Source of the DNA: Microvirgula aerodenitrificans DSM 15089
GTDB taxonomy: Bacteria; Pseudomonadota; Gammaproteobacteria; Burkholderiales; Aquaspirillaceae
NCBI RefSeq assembly: GCF_000620105.1
Contig: NZ_JHVK01000003.1
Location: forward strand, 124,001-188,000
Direction: 5' to 3'
Length of the DNA: 64,000 nucleotides
A program made the position numbers and the translations under genes. Numbering within the stretch: the first letter of the stretch is position 1; every line of letters begins with the position of its first letter. The notes under the pieces were generated by a model, which saw only the letters and a program-made list of their open reading frames with translations, was not told the DNA's origin and ran no database searches. Below are positions 52,842 through 61,697 of this stretch, piece by piece.

Positions 52842-55800
52842 ATGGCCGACACTCAACCCCCGATCACTGGCACTGATGGCGTGGACCTCGATGTATCTGG
52901 CCTGCTGAACCTCGCCGACCAGACCCCTGTGGGCATGCGCGTGCCAGTCGGTGCGCCTAAGGGCGACTCTCGCGGCCGCGCCGTCACGGCTGCGGACCTG
53001 GTTGCTCCGGCTCAATATGCCCCGCTGATCACCGCCGCAGCTCAGCGGCATGGCATCGACGTCGACATCCTGACCGCGCAACTGTTTCAGGAGTCGAGGT
53101 TTAACCCGCGTGCGGTTTCTCCTGCCGGTGCCCGAGGCATTGCGCAGTTCATGCCGAAAACTGCGTCGTCCATGCGGGTTAATCCACTCGACCCAGTCAG
53201 TGCCATTGATGGCGCCGCGCGGCTGATGGGCGAGAATCTGGACCGCTACCGCGGCGATTATGCGGCCGCACTGTCTGCTTACAATATCGGCCTTAATTCA
53301 ACGAAGTGGGGTAACCCGGAGACGCTGGATTACGTCGCAAAAATCCGCGACTACGCACGCACCATCAAGGCAGGTAAAGCCCAGCAGCAAGCTGCCCGGC
53401 AAGAGGCCACGGCTGCGCAGAATCATTCGCTCATGCGTGCCACTGAAAATCGCGATGCAGAACAGATCCGTAGCGCAAAACCGGCCCAGGCCCAGCAGAC
53501 GGCCGGCGCCGCTGATCCTGCATTCCTTGGCAAGGGCATTCTGCCTGGTTTGGTCTCGGCCCTGCGCGACAGTTCCGGCGTTGCAGTTGGCCGTGCAATC
53601 GAGGGGGCCGGTGACCTGATTCATGCGATCACGCCGGATGGTTTGCTGCCGGAGGATGTCGGCGGGCGGATTGCTGCTGCCGGCCGCGATCTGGTTGCTC
53701 GTCATGAACGCCTGGCTGAAGCCAGCCAGCCCGACATCCAGAACAGGGACTTGCGTGCTGCCTATGGGGGCCTGCAATCGACCGTACGCGCTGTGCCGGC
53801 GCTGGCGGCAGCCGTGGCCACGCGCAACCCGAATGTAGCGCTGGGCGTTATGGGGGCCGACAGCGGTGTGCAGGCGTACAGCGATGCGAAAAACGCAGGC
53901 CGTTCTACGGCACAGGCCGTGCTACACGGTGCAGCGTACGGGCTGACCGAGGCTGCCAGCGAAAAATTGGGCCTTGGCTTTCTGGCAGAAAAGTTGGGTA
54001 AAGCCGGGTTCGCGCGCCTGCTGTCTGGCTACCTGCTGCGCGATATGCCCAGCGAACAGGCTGCGACGATTGCGCAAAAAGCACTCGACTACGCGACACT
54101 GACTCCCGAGAAAACGCTGGGTGATTTCAGGTCCGAAATATTGGGGGACATGCGTGATACCGCGATTGCTACCGCAGTACAGGGTGGCATCATGGGTGGA
54201 GCAGGCCATGCCGGCGCCAAGCTGTTGAATCGTGGGGCGGATCGTGCCACAGCGAGTGGCGCCCCGGATTTGGCTGGTGCACAAACACAAGCCGCCGCGC
54301 CGGATGGCGGAAATCTGGCCGGCAGCCTGTCGGAGACGGACTCCCTGGAAGAGACGCTGCGTGCAGCAGCCCGTGAATATCACGGCGATGTACCGACGCA
54401 GGAACCCAGCGACCTGCGTCAGCGCCTCGGCATGGCTCAGCTCGCCGGCACGCCGCCGGCAACCACGTCGATCCAGACGACCAGCGTGCAGCCGGTCGAG
54501 GTCCCCGGGGGGGACATGACGCCGGCTGTGTTGCAGGAACAGGCAGCGCAACGCCAGGCGAAAGCGGATGCGACCACTGCACGACAGACGGAGTGGGAAG
54601 CGGCGCTGGCCGAGCTCGACGCGCGCAAACAGCAGGAGCTTGATGCGCTGGCGGCGGATGGTCATATCGGTCGCGCCGAGTACGACAATGCCGTGATGGA
54701 TGCCATGTCGGCATCTGAGCCGGTGCCGACAGTAATGGCCCAAGCCTTTGCTGACGCGCAACAGCGTGATGCTGATCCGGCCGGGCGCAGATTCAGCCTG
54801 AATGACAAGGATGAGGCCCCTGACGCCGCGCAGAGCAATGGGTTCACTCCCGACGCCTTGCGTACCACGCTGCAGTCCGGCGACATGGGTGGACTGATCG
54901 ACGGGCTGATCGACGGCGGTCGTGTTGTGCTGCATGCCGATGCCTCCACGCTGCCCGGCACGGCCCCGGCTGATACGGTCGTGCAGGGGATGACGGATGC
55001 AGATGGCACGGTCCACCTGGTGGCGGGCAACCTGAATGCCGACAATGCGACCGCTGTACTGCTGCATGAAGCGTTTCATGGTGGCGGCCAGTCTCTGCTG
55101 GGAGACAAGGCGTGGACCGGCCTGATGGCCCGAGTCAACCGCATTGAGCGTGCCATGCGTGGCGGAGCGTTCTGGCGCGCTGCTGCTGAGAGCGTCGGGC
55201 ATGCCAACCCGGGGGCCTCGCTGCGAACGGAGGAATTTGCGGCCTACGCCATCGAGCACTATGCCCAGGCACCACAGTCTATTCGCAAATGGGTCAGTGA
55301 CATCATGGGTACGGTGCAGGCATGGACGCAGCGTCGATTCGGCATCCAGATCGGCCGTGTAACTCCCGCGCAACTACACGCTCTGGCCCGTGCGGCTCTG
55401 CAAGTGCCGGCCATGACGGACCGCGCCCCCGCCGGTTCGGTTGCCGACCAGAAAGCATCGCCGTTTGGCCAGCGCCAAGGGCTGTTCCAGCTACCACCGA
55501 TTGAGGCGGTGACGCTGACGGGGCTGGAACTGGGCAATGGGCTGAGCAAGAAGGGGCTGGCTCAGGCGGCTGACAAGCTGCTGCGGGAGATTCAGCATGC
55601 CGGAGTTCCGCTGCGTAATCAGGACAGCGGGTGGGATCTGGTGATTGCGAAGGTGGACCGGCAGAAAATGGGTGACAACCCTGGGCTTTCGGCCGCCGAC
55701 AGCAAGGCGGTTGCTGCAATCCGCGAGCTGGTTGACCGCGCTGTTGTGGCTGAATCGCACGCTGATGCCGAACACGGTAATCCTGATGTACAGGCCATTC

Positions 55801-58800
55801 ACAGGCTATACGCGCCGGCGATCATTGAAGGGAGGCCGTACCGTGTGAAACTGACGGTGAAGGACTACTCGGGAAAATTGGGGAGAAGGAATCTGCATGC
55901 AATTGAATCGGCAGAAATAGAAAACGCCCCTATGGGAACCTTGCCGTCCTACTCCACTGCGGAAACCACAGTTCGGACAGCTCAACCAACCTCGGGGCGC
56001 ACTTTTACTATAGCCGAACTGCTGTCTGGTGCAAAGCGGGATGGAGATGGGCAGTCATTCGTCGATGACGATGCGCGCTACAGCCTTCGCAATCCGCTGC
56101 GTGCGGGCCAGCCGGCCGGGAATGAAATTGCGCCCGAGACCTGGACGGAAAAACAGATCCGCATGCAGGCCAACAGGTTCAGCCGGGTTGAGCGTGTCGA
56201 GGCACAGTTGCGCCGCATGGGGATTGCCGTCCCGGCCTGGCTGTCGCCCACAAATGCCGAGATCAGCTATCACGGCCGTCGTGCCGAGAGAATGGCCGAT
56301 CTGCGCGATAACGAGGTGCAGGCGCTGGCGGATGCCATGGCGCAGAACCGTGTCCGGCCTGACCGATTCGACTGGTATGCGCTGGCTCGCCATGCACCGG
56401 AAGGTAACGCACATATTGCGTCGCTTGAGGGCGGCATGCCTGATGGCGGCAGCGGCATGACTAACAGGCAGGCGGCTGACCTGATGGCCGGGCGTGACAT
56501 CACGATGACCGTGCAGACCGAGAACGAGCATGGCCGGGTGACGGCACGCCAAGTGACGGTGCGCGGATTTTCGCCGGACGAACTGGCGCGACTGAGGACT
56601 GTTGCCATTCCGTTTGATGCGCTGGTGGAGAAATCCCGTCAGCTCAATGTTGAGTATGGGCTGGAATCCAAGGAAACCGTAGATGGCTGGCGGCAGATGT
56701 TCCAGCACTATGTGCCTTTGGCAGGTAAGGCCGGGAAAGCCGAATTTGGCGGCGCGCCCGGGAAACAGTCCGGGTTCAGCGTGAATGGTGGTGCCCGGCA
56801 TCGAACAGGGCGTAGTAGCGTGGCGCCGAACATGACGGAACAGGTGATTCGTCAGGCCGAGGATGCGATTGCTCGTGGTGAGAGCAACCGAGTGGCTGGC
56901 GTGTTTGTGGCGTTGGCCCATTCTCTCCGGGGGAACATGCCCGTTGCACCGAATGGCAAACCGCTGTTTGAGCGCGATCCGACCGATCTGCGCCGCTATG
57001 TCAAGGATGGCAAGATTGTTCAGGCTGACGTGCCGGCCCAAGTGGGCAGGGATGTGCTGATCGCGCGCATTGACGGCCGGGACGTGCCGGTCCGCATTAA
57101 TGACCCGGCACTGGTCGAGTCTGCCCGCAACCTGGATGCCCCGCAAATGTCGGCGCTGCTTGAGCGGGCCGGGTCCCTGACGCGCTTGCTGTCGATGACC
57201 TACACCGCGGCCAGCCCGTCGTTCTGGCCGGTGGCGTTCCTGCGTGACCTGCAGTCGGTCGCGGTTCAAGGTGGGCGATTTGGCAAGGGTATCGTGGGTG
57301 GCATGCTGCGCCCGGGCGTGCTGTCCAGCAGTCTGGGGCAGGCATTCCGGCATGAATTCACTGGCCGAGAGTCACCTGAATTCAGCGCGTTTCGCCGTGA
57401 TGGTGGTCGCACCGGGTTTGTTCAGGTCACGCGGGAGCTGGCTGAAAAGCGTGCAGACCTGCTTGGGGCCATCCGTGTTGCGGAGCCCGGCTTTAATGGC
57501 CCCAAGGCCAAGTCGGTGATTCGGCGGCTCTGGCGCTACTACCTGGCGACAGGGTCGGCGCTGGAGACTGGCGTGCGGTTTGCCGCATACCAATCGGCCC
57601 TGTCTCAGGGCCAGGACAGCGCCTCGGCCGCGCGAGTCGCCAAGGAGATCACGCTCAACTTCAACCGCAAGGGTGCGGGCGAGAACGCTATACGGATGGC
57701 AGCGTTGTACCCGTTCTACAACGCCAGTGTGCAGGGCATCCGCAACACCGCCATCACGATGCAGAACCGGCGAGTGCAGACGGCCATGGCCGCGTTCGGT
57801 GGCATTGCATTGCTGGCGCAGTTGGCACTGCTGGGCAGCATGGATGACGACGAGCGGGACGATCTGATGAACAACCCGGCGTACCGGGATGATCGCATCG
57901 GCAACATCCTGATCCCGACTGGGAATCCGGAGAGACCGTATGCGAAAATTCCGGTTCCGCCAGACTTCTCGTTCGTGACGGCTACGGCCAGCGCCATGAC
58001 CGACATGCTGTATGGCGGGGAGGGCGCCGGCTGGCGTGCTGCTGGCAGCCTGCTGCAAGGCTCTGCAGTTGCGTTCTTGCCGCCGCCGTTTGGCGACGTC
58101 GCACGCGCTGTGACGAATGCACCTGACGGTGCCGGCAAGAAGGCCGCGTTTGTTGCGGCCACGCCAGCGATTGCCAAGCCTCTCGCGCAGATCGTGAACA
58201 ACGTGAATTATCTCGGCCTTCCACTGGTGCCCGGCCGAGACGACTCGATCACGCCCGAGGCCTACCGTGCGTATCGGCGGAACCGGACCGGCTGGGCCGC
58301 AGGGCTGGCTGACTGGCTTAACCGCAGCACGGGTGGCAATACAGCGCAGTCTGGCCACATTGACATCAGCCCGGAAACGATCCTGAACCTGACCCGGTCG
58401 TATGGCGGTGGGATCGCCGGTTTTATTCTGCAGGGGAGTGATGCACTGACTAATCCGCAGAAAAGCTGGCTGGATCTTCCGGTCATTGGCCGGCTGTCGG
58501 CAAATCCTGACGCGCTGGATCGCGGGCGGGATTCCGTGGTCAGGGAGTCAATGGATCGTGCTCTGATGGATTCGCGACGGCTGGACGCTCTGTGGGATGC
58601 TGGCGAGGATTCCGCTGCCGATAGGCTCGCGACGGAAATGGCTGCTCGGGGTGATGATATTCGGGCAGCCGATGCCCGATCGTTGCGTTCGGAGATGATG
58701 GCGTTGAGCCGAGAGGAAAGCCGGCTGGGAACGCAGACAGACCCTGGCGCCATGAAGATCCGTGGCGAACTTGATGTATGGAGAAAGGAGATTACCCGCG

Positions 58801-58838
58801 ATATGAGGGCGGCTGATAAGGCTGCGTCAGCTAGATGA
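52842..58838 (+). CDS. Giant polyvalent DNA-injection/virion protein
   Basis: The 1,998-aa protein has a lytic transglycosylase (SLT) domain at about residues 62-165 (TAQLFQESRFNPRAVSPAGARGIAQFMPKT, catalytic Glu in QESRFN). A zinc-protease-like HEAFH motif is at residues 742-746 (LLHEAFHGGGQSLLGDKAW). A region near 900-1,020 resembles large polyvalent LPD3-like domains (QDSGWDLVIAKVDRQKM ... HAIESAEIENAPMG), and an LPD38-like domain lies near 1,603 (TLNFNRKGAGENAIRMAALYPFYNAS). It probably digests peptidoglycan and enters the host with DNA. ATG 52842 has TGGAG upstream. Confidence 0.88.
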   Translation: MADTQPPITGTDGVDLDVSGLLNLADQTPVGMRVPVGAPKGDSRGRAVTAADLVAPAQYAPLITAAAQRHGIDVDILTAQLFQESRFNPRAVSPAGARGIAQFMPKTASSMRVNPLDPVSAIDGAARLMGENLDRYRGDYAAALSAYNIGLNSTKWGNPETLDYVAKIRDYARTIKAGKAQQQAARQEATAAQNHSLMRATENRDAEQIRSAKPAQAQQTAGAADPAFLGKGILPGLVSALRDSSGVAVGRAIEGAGDLIHAITPDGLLPEDVGGRIAAAGRDLVARHERLAEASQPDIQNRDLRAAYGGLQSTVRAVPALAAAVATRNPNVALGVMGADSGVQAYSDAKNAGRSTAQAVLHGAAYGLTEAASEKLGLGFLAEKLGKAGFARLLSGYLLRDMPSEQAATIAQKALDYATLTPEKTLGDFRSEILGDMRDTAIATAVQGGIMGGAGHAGAKLLNRGADRATASGAPDLAGAQTQAAAPDGGNLAGSLSETDSLEETLRAAAREYHGDVPTQEPSDLRQRLGMAQLAGTPPATTSIQTTSVQPVEVPGGDMTPAVLQEQAAQRQAKADATTARQTEWEAALAELDARKQQELDALAADGHIGRAEYDNAVMDAMSASEPVPTVMAQAFADAQQRDADPAGRRFSLNDKDEAPDAAQSNGFTPDALRTTLQSGDMGGLIDGLIDGGRVVLHADASTLPGTAPADTVVQGMTDADGTVHLVAGNLNADNATAVLLHEAFHGGGQSLLGDKAWTGLMARVNRIERAMRGGAFWRAAAESVGHANPGASLRTEEFAAYAIEHYAQAPQSIRKWVSDIMGTVQAWTQRRFGIQIGRVTPAQLHALARAALQVPAMTDRAPAGSVADQKASPFGQRQGLFQLPPIEAVTLTGLELGNGLSKKGLAQAADKLLREIQHAGVPLRNQDSGWDLVIAKVDRQKMGDNPGLSAADSKAVAAIRELVDRAVVAESHADAEHGNPDVQAIHRLYAPAIIEGRPYRVKLTVKDYSGKLGRRNLHAIESAEIENAPMGTLPSYSTAETTVRTAQPTSGRTFTIAELLSGAKRDGDGQSFVDDDARYSLRNPLRAGQPAGNEIAPETWTEKQIRMQANRFSRVERVEAQLRRMGIAVPAWLSPTNAEISYHGRRAERMADLRDNEVQALADAMAQNRVRPDRFDWYALARHAPEGNAHIASLEGGMPDGGSGMTNRQAADLMAGRDITMTVQTENEHGRVTARQVTVRGFSPDELARLRTVAIPFDALVEKSRQLNVEYGLESKETVDGWRQMFQHYVPLAGKAGKAEFGGAPGKQSGFSVNGGARHRTGRSSVAPNMTEQVIRQAEDAIARGESNRVAGVFVALAHSLRGNMPVAPNGKPLFERDPTDLRRYVKDGKIVQADVPAQVGRDVLIARIDGRDVPVRINDPALVESARNLDAPQMSALLERAGSLTRLLSMTYTAASPSFWPVAFLRDLQSVAVQGGRFGKGIVGGMLRPGVLSSSLGQAFRHEFTGRESPEFSAFRRDGGRTGFVQVTRELAEKRADLLGAIRVAEPGFNGPKAKSVIRRLWRYYLATGSALETGVRFAAYQSALSQGQDSASAARVAKEITLNFNRKGAGENAIRMAALYPFYNASVQGIRNTAITMQNRRVQTAMAAFGGIALLAQLALLGSMDDDERDDLMNNPAYRDDRIGNILIPTGNPERPYAKIPVPPDFSFVTATASAMTDMLYGGEGAGWRAAGSLLQGSAVAFLPPPFGDVARAVTNAPDGAGKKAAFVAATPAIAKPLAQIVNNVNYLGLPLVPGRDDSITPEAYRAYRRNRTGWAAGLADWLNRSTGGNTAQSGHIDISPETILNLTRSYGGGIAGFILQGSDALTNPQKSWLDLPVIGRLSANPDALDRGRDSVVRESMDRALMDSRRLDALWDAGEDSAADRLATEMAARGDDIRAADARSLRSEMMALSREESRLGTQTDPGAMKIRGELDVWRKEITRDMRAADKAASAR

Positions 58839-58991
58839 AGGAATGGGGGCCAGTGCGGGCTGGCCCCTACAATCAGTCAATAGGGGCATCTTTTATCAGT
58901 TCAATAAATTTCTTATTTTTCATTAAGCTGATTTCTGCAGATCCGTCCATTGATGCACAATTGCTTAAAAATCAATTCTAGTGTGCATGAC

Positions 58992-59498
58992 TTAGTAACG
59001 CTTCCTCCACGGATACAAGTCAGCGCATGCACCAGCTTGAAACTTAGTGTTGACATGGAGCATGCACTCTTGTGCGGATGAATACCCAAAGATCTTTGGG
59101 TATAGTATTGGGCTAATGAAAAAGCCAAGCAAGAAAAACACGAATGCCAACAGTAAATAAATTTTTTTGATTGGGGTTTTTAATTTTCTAATATAGATTT
59201 TCTTAAGTTGTGCTATTTTAAATGTTTTGAAAAAAACTATTAATATAAATGCCATACCAGCCACAAGAAATCCGTACCATTCATTGGCATCTTCATTTGA
59301 TAGAATAAGCATGGCAATAAAACCGCAACACCATATAAATAATATGGCATGCATTTCCGATTCGTCTATTTTTTCCTTTTCTCTATTTATATATATTTTT
59401 TCTCTAATGCTTATGTTTTCAAGTTTAATTGCCGACCAGATTGAAAATGGAATTATGTATATAATATACAAAATTGCCCAAATTTGATTTCCTTTCAT
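58992..59498 (-). CDS. Low-GC membrane moron protein 1
   Basis: The 168-aa protein MKGNQIWAILYIIYIIPFSIWSAIKLENISIREKIYINREKEKI has about four transmembrane segments and a short Cys-containing C-terminal tail (ECMLHVNTKFQAGACADLYPWRKRY). It is AT-rich against a GC-rich phage, on the opposite strand to the late genes, and has no family I recognise. Paired with the adjacent 59867 gene. A moron affecting the host envelope or superinfection is plausible. Confidence 0.6.
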   Translation of the reverse strand: MKGNQIWAILYIIYIIPFSIWSAIKLENISIREKIYINREKEKIDESEMHAILFIWCCGFIAMLILSNEDANEWYGFLVAGMAFILIVFFKTFKIAQLKKIYIRKLKTPIKKIYLLLAFVFFLLGFFISPILYPKIFGYSSAQECMLHVNTKFQAGACADLYPWRKRY

Positions 59499-59507
59499 TG
59501 CTAATCC

Positions 59508-59867
59508 TTATGGGTTATTTAAGCCAAATCTTGAAAGAGACCATACTGAAAGCAAAACCCAAAATACCCCACTGTGTGTATGAAGCATATTTCCATCACT
59601 AAGAACCACCACGATAATGGCAGCAAATAACGAAATTATAGGCATAAAGAATGCGATAATGGCTGCCAATAACCCGAGTGATTCATTTATGGCAAATAGC
59701 GACACAATATGACTTGAAATAAGAGAAACAATGGCACATGCAATAGCCAGTCCGGATAATTTTTCTCTGATGTTATTTTTTACAAAAAAAGAAATTAATA
59801 TTAAAAGCGCCGTAGCTGCAAAATTAAATTTCCCAACATAAACGAGAATTAAATAAAGAGTATTCAT
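59508..59867 (-). CDS. Low-GC membrane moron protein 2
   Basis: The 119-aa protein MNTLYLILVYVGKFNFAATALLILISFFVKNNIREKLSGLAIACAIVSLISSHIVSLFAINESLGLL has three to four membrane helices. It precedes moron 1 by 9 bp on the same strand, so the two form one operon (read leftward). A promoter can be expected in the AT-rich gap 59870-59940. Unrecognised. Confidence 0.6.
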   Translation of the reverse strand: MNTLYLILVYVGKFNFAATALLILISFFVKNNIREKLSGLAIACAIVSLISSHIVSLFAINESLGLLAAIIAFFMPIISLFAAIIVVVLSDGNMLHTHSGVFWVLLSVWSLSRFGLNNP

Positions 59868-59958
59868 GCATTCCCCATTTAATAATTAATTGTGTATGCT
59901 AAATTTATTTAGCGTACACTTTCCGCGTGCCGCTGTCATCTGATGTTGCATGCCACCC

Positions 59959-59977
59959 GACCGTCAAGTTGACAGTC
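59959..59977. promoter_or_regulatory. Copy of the Rha-locus palindrome
   Basis: GACCGTCAAGTTGACAGTC matches the 52342-52360 palindrome at 17 of 19 positions. It lies 143 bp before the first CRISPR repeat. It may mark the former start of a second rha locus later invaded by the array. Confidence 0.5.
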
Positions 59978-60060
59978 CGTGTCCCTAAGCTGGACAGCAC
60001 GGGGGGCTGGAACCGGATGTGGTAGAACTGCTATGGTGTAGCCACGGTTGCGGTGGCAAA

Positions 60061-60119
60061 AAGTTGGTAGATTTTCATGGTGCCAATAAACTCTTTTTAA
60101 TCAATTGGTTATTTTTAGA
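60061..60119 (+). promoter_or_regulatory. CRISPR leader with IHF consensus site
   Basis: AT-rich DNA directly before repeat 1 contains AATCAATTGGTTA at 60099-60111, a perfect match to IHF consensus WATCAANNNNTTR, ending 9 bp before the repeat. GTTGGTAGATT (60063) and GGTTATTTTTAGAG (60107) resemble the type I-E leader of E. coli as I recall it. In type I-E systems IHF bends the leader so Cas1-Cas2 inserts spacers at repeat 1. Confidence 0.75.
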
Positions 60120-60331
60120 GTGTTCCCCGCGGGTGCGGGGATGAACCGAACGTCGACGGGCTGCAGTTCAGGCGCGCCTGGTGTTCCCCGCGGGTGCGGG
60201 GATGAACCGTCGGCCACGCTGTCAGCCAGGTTGCCGACTGCGTGTTCCCCGCGGGTGCGGGGATGAACCCGCCATGGTCCGCATCAGGCCGACCATCGAC
60301 CCGTGTTCCCCACGGGTGCGGGGATGAACCG
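60120..60331 (+). CRISPR. Type I-E CRISPR mini-array, 4 repeats and 3 spacers
   Basis: Four 29-nt repeats begin at 60120, 60181, 60242 and 60303 with exact 61-bp period, leaving three 32-nt spacers (60149-60180, 60210-60241, 60271-60302). Repeats begin GTGTTCCCCGCGGGTGCGGG and continue GATGAACCG, the I-E palindromic type. Repeat 3 ends in C rather than G, and repeat 4 has A for G at position 10, as expected of a leader-distal degenerate repeat. No cas gene exists in the window, so processing would rely on a host I-E system. It lies inside the prophage. Confidence 0.95.
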
Positions 60332-60395
60332 CCCGTGAGCGGCCCGCCTCACTGCACTTGAGAGCAGGATACAGATGCCGCTGCTACTCGAATGA
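60332..60395 (+). pseudogene. Remnant of a Rha gene 3' end
   Basis: From the first base after repeat 4, DNA matches the end of the Rha gene at 52703-52769. In the last frame it reads AARLTALESRIQMPLLLE then TGA, versus AARLATLESRMQMPLLLE at the intact end. A 2-nt difference near 60338 breaks the upstream frame. Confidence 0.8.
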
Positions 60396-60397
60396 AG

Positions 60398-60419
60398 GCC
60401 CGCCTCTTGGCGGGCTTTT
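60398..60419 (+). terminator. Terminator after array and Rha remnant
   Basis: GCCCGCC/GGCGGGC with TCTT loop and TTTT tail. It can end a rightward pre-crRNA transcript started in the leader. Confidence 0.75.
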
Positions 60420-60666
60420 CGTTGACACGCCGCCCGCCCGTGGCGATACTGCGGGTTCCTAAACAGTTAAGCGCCGGCCGGCGCGTCCGCTACCTGCGGA
60501 AAGCCGGTTTTTTGTTGCCCCTCTTTCGGCGTGCGTGCGTCTGCGCGCGGCCATACCGGTCGATGGGGGCTGCGGGTACCCGTAAGGGCCCGGCGCTCGC
60601 TTAGCTGGCGTAGGACAGCCCCCACCCCTGCTTGGGTGGAATTCCTGAAAAGCTAGGAGGCTACCC

Positions 60667-61599
60667 ATGGCCGCTCAAACCCTCGTCCCGGTGTTCGCCG
60701 GAACCATCAATAATGAATCTGTCCTGCTCTGCGACGCTCGTCTGCTGCATGGATTCCTGCGAGTTGGTCGCCGGTTTGCGTCTTGGATCACTGAGCGCAT
60801 CTCCGAGTACGGGTTCGTGGAAAATCAGGACTTTGTTGCTATTTCCCAGAAGCGGGAAATAGGTCATGGTCGCGGACGCACTGATTACCACCTGACCATC
60901 GACACGGCGAAAGAGCTCGCCATGGTCGAGCGGAACGAACAGGGCCGGGCTGTCCGCCGATACTTCATCGAATGCGAGAAGCGGCTGCGCCAGATGGTAA
61001 AGCCGGCCACCACCACAACCGACGCCCGCACTCCGCTGCGCGCCGCCGTGAGCATGCTGGTCGGCAAGAAAGGGCTGATGTACCCGGACGCCTACGCGCT
61101 GGTCCATCAGCGGTTCGGCGTCGAGCATATCGACCAGTTGGCGCCGGAGCAGATCGGTCAGGCTGTCGAGTACGTCCACCGGCTGGTGCTGGAAGGCGAG
61201 GTGCTGCCGGCAGAGAAGAAGGGCGCATACCACTTCCCCAAGGAGACCGCTGCGCCGCATGACTTCGAGCGCCGGGCATTCATCAACGTGAACATGACGC
61301 CGGACGTGCTGCTGGACAGCAGGAACCGCGCGCCTGAACTGGAGCTGATTGAGGCTCTTGAGCGTGACGGCCACGACGTGGCCGGCGCCAAGATTCGCAT
61401 TCTGGCGCTGAGAGACGCCGCAGCGTGGCAGGTGAAATTGCTGGCGATGATGGAGGATGTGCGCTGGAGGCTTGGCCATCAGGCTGACAGGATCAGGCAA
61501 TGCACCGACCAGCGCGGCATGAACGTGGTATTCGACAAGAAGCCCACCAAGAAGATGGTGGCCGCAGCGCAAGGGGCGCTCCCGCTCGGTTCTGCGTAG
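60667..61599 (+). CDS. AntA/AntB-type antirepressor
   Basis: The 310-aa protein has an N-terminal AntA/AntB domain: [104 protein letters not shown]. The rest is helical without a clear family. AGGAGGCTACCC precedes ATG 60667. It is probably an inducer counteracting the CI-like repressor or that of another phage. It sits within the tail region, away from the immunity genes. Residues about 222-227 overlap partial identity with CRISPR spacer 1. Confidence 0.88.
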   Translation: MAAQTLVPVFAGTINNESVLLCDARLLHGFLRVGRRFASWITERISEYGFVENQDFVAISQKREIGHGRGRTDYHLTIDTAKELAMVERNEQGRAVRRYFIECEKRLRQMVKPATTTTDARTPLRAAVSMLVGKKGLMYPDAYALVHQRFGVEHIDQLAPEQIGQAVEYVHRLVLEGEVLPAEKKGAYHFPKETAAPHDFERRAFINVNMTPDVLLDSRNRAPELELIEALERDGHDVAGAKIRILALRDAAAWQVKLLAMMEDVRWRLGHQADRIRQCTDQRGMNVVFDKKPTKKMVAAAQGALPLGSA

Positions 61600-61663
61600 C
61601 CGCCTGACTGAACACACAGCCCGCCTGTCCTAGCGACAGCGCGGGTTTTTTTATGTCCACCGC

Positions 61664-61686
61664 CCGGCCCTGCGCCGGGCTTTTTC
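61664..61686 (+). terminator. Terminators after AntA
   Basis: CGCCCGGCCCTGCGCCGGGC with TTTTTC leads directly into the AGGGG ribosome-binding site of the tail-fibre gene. A preceding stem with T7 lies around 61622-61655. Confidence 0.6.
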
Positions 61687-61697
61687 ATGGAGGGGTC

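Noticed and set aside
60210-60302. Spacers 2 and 3 targeting genes in this window
   Set aside because: I found no convincing match to either spacer by eye in the window; a computed search is needed.
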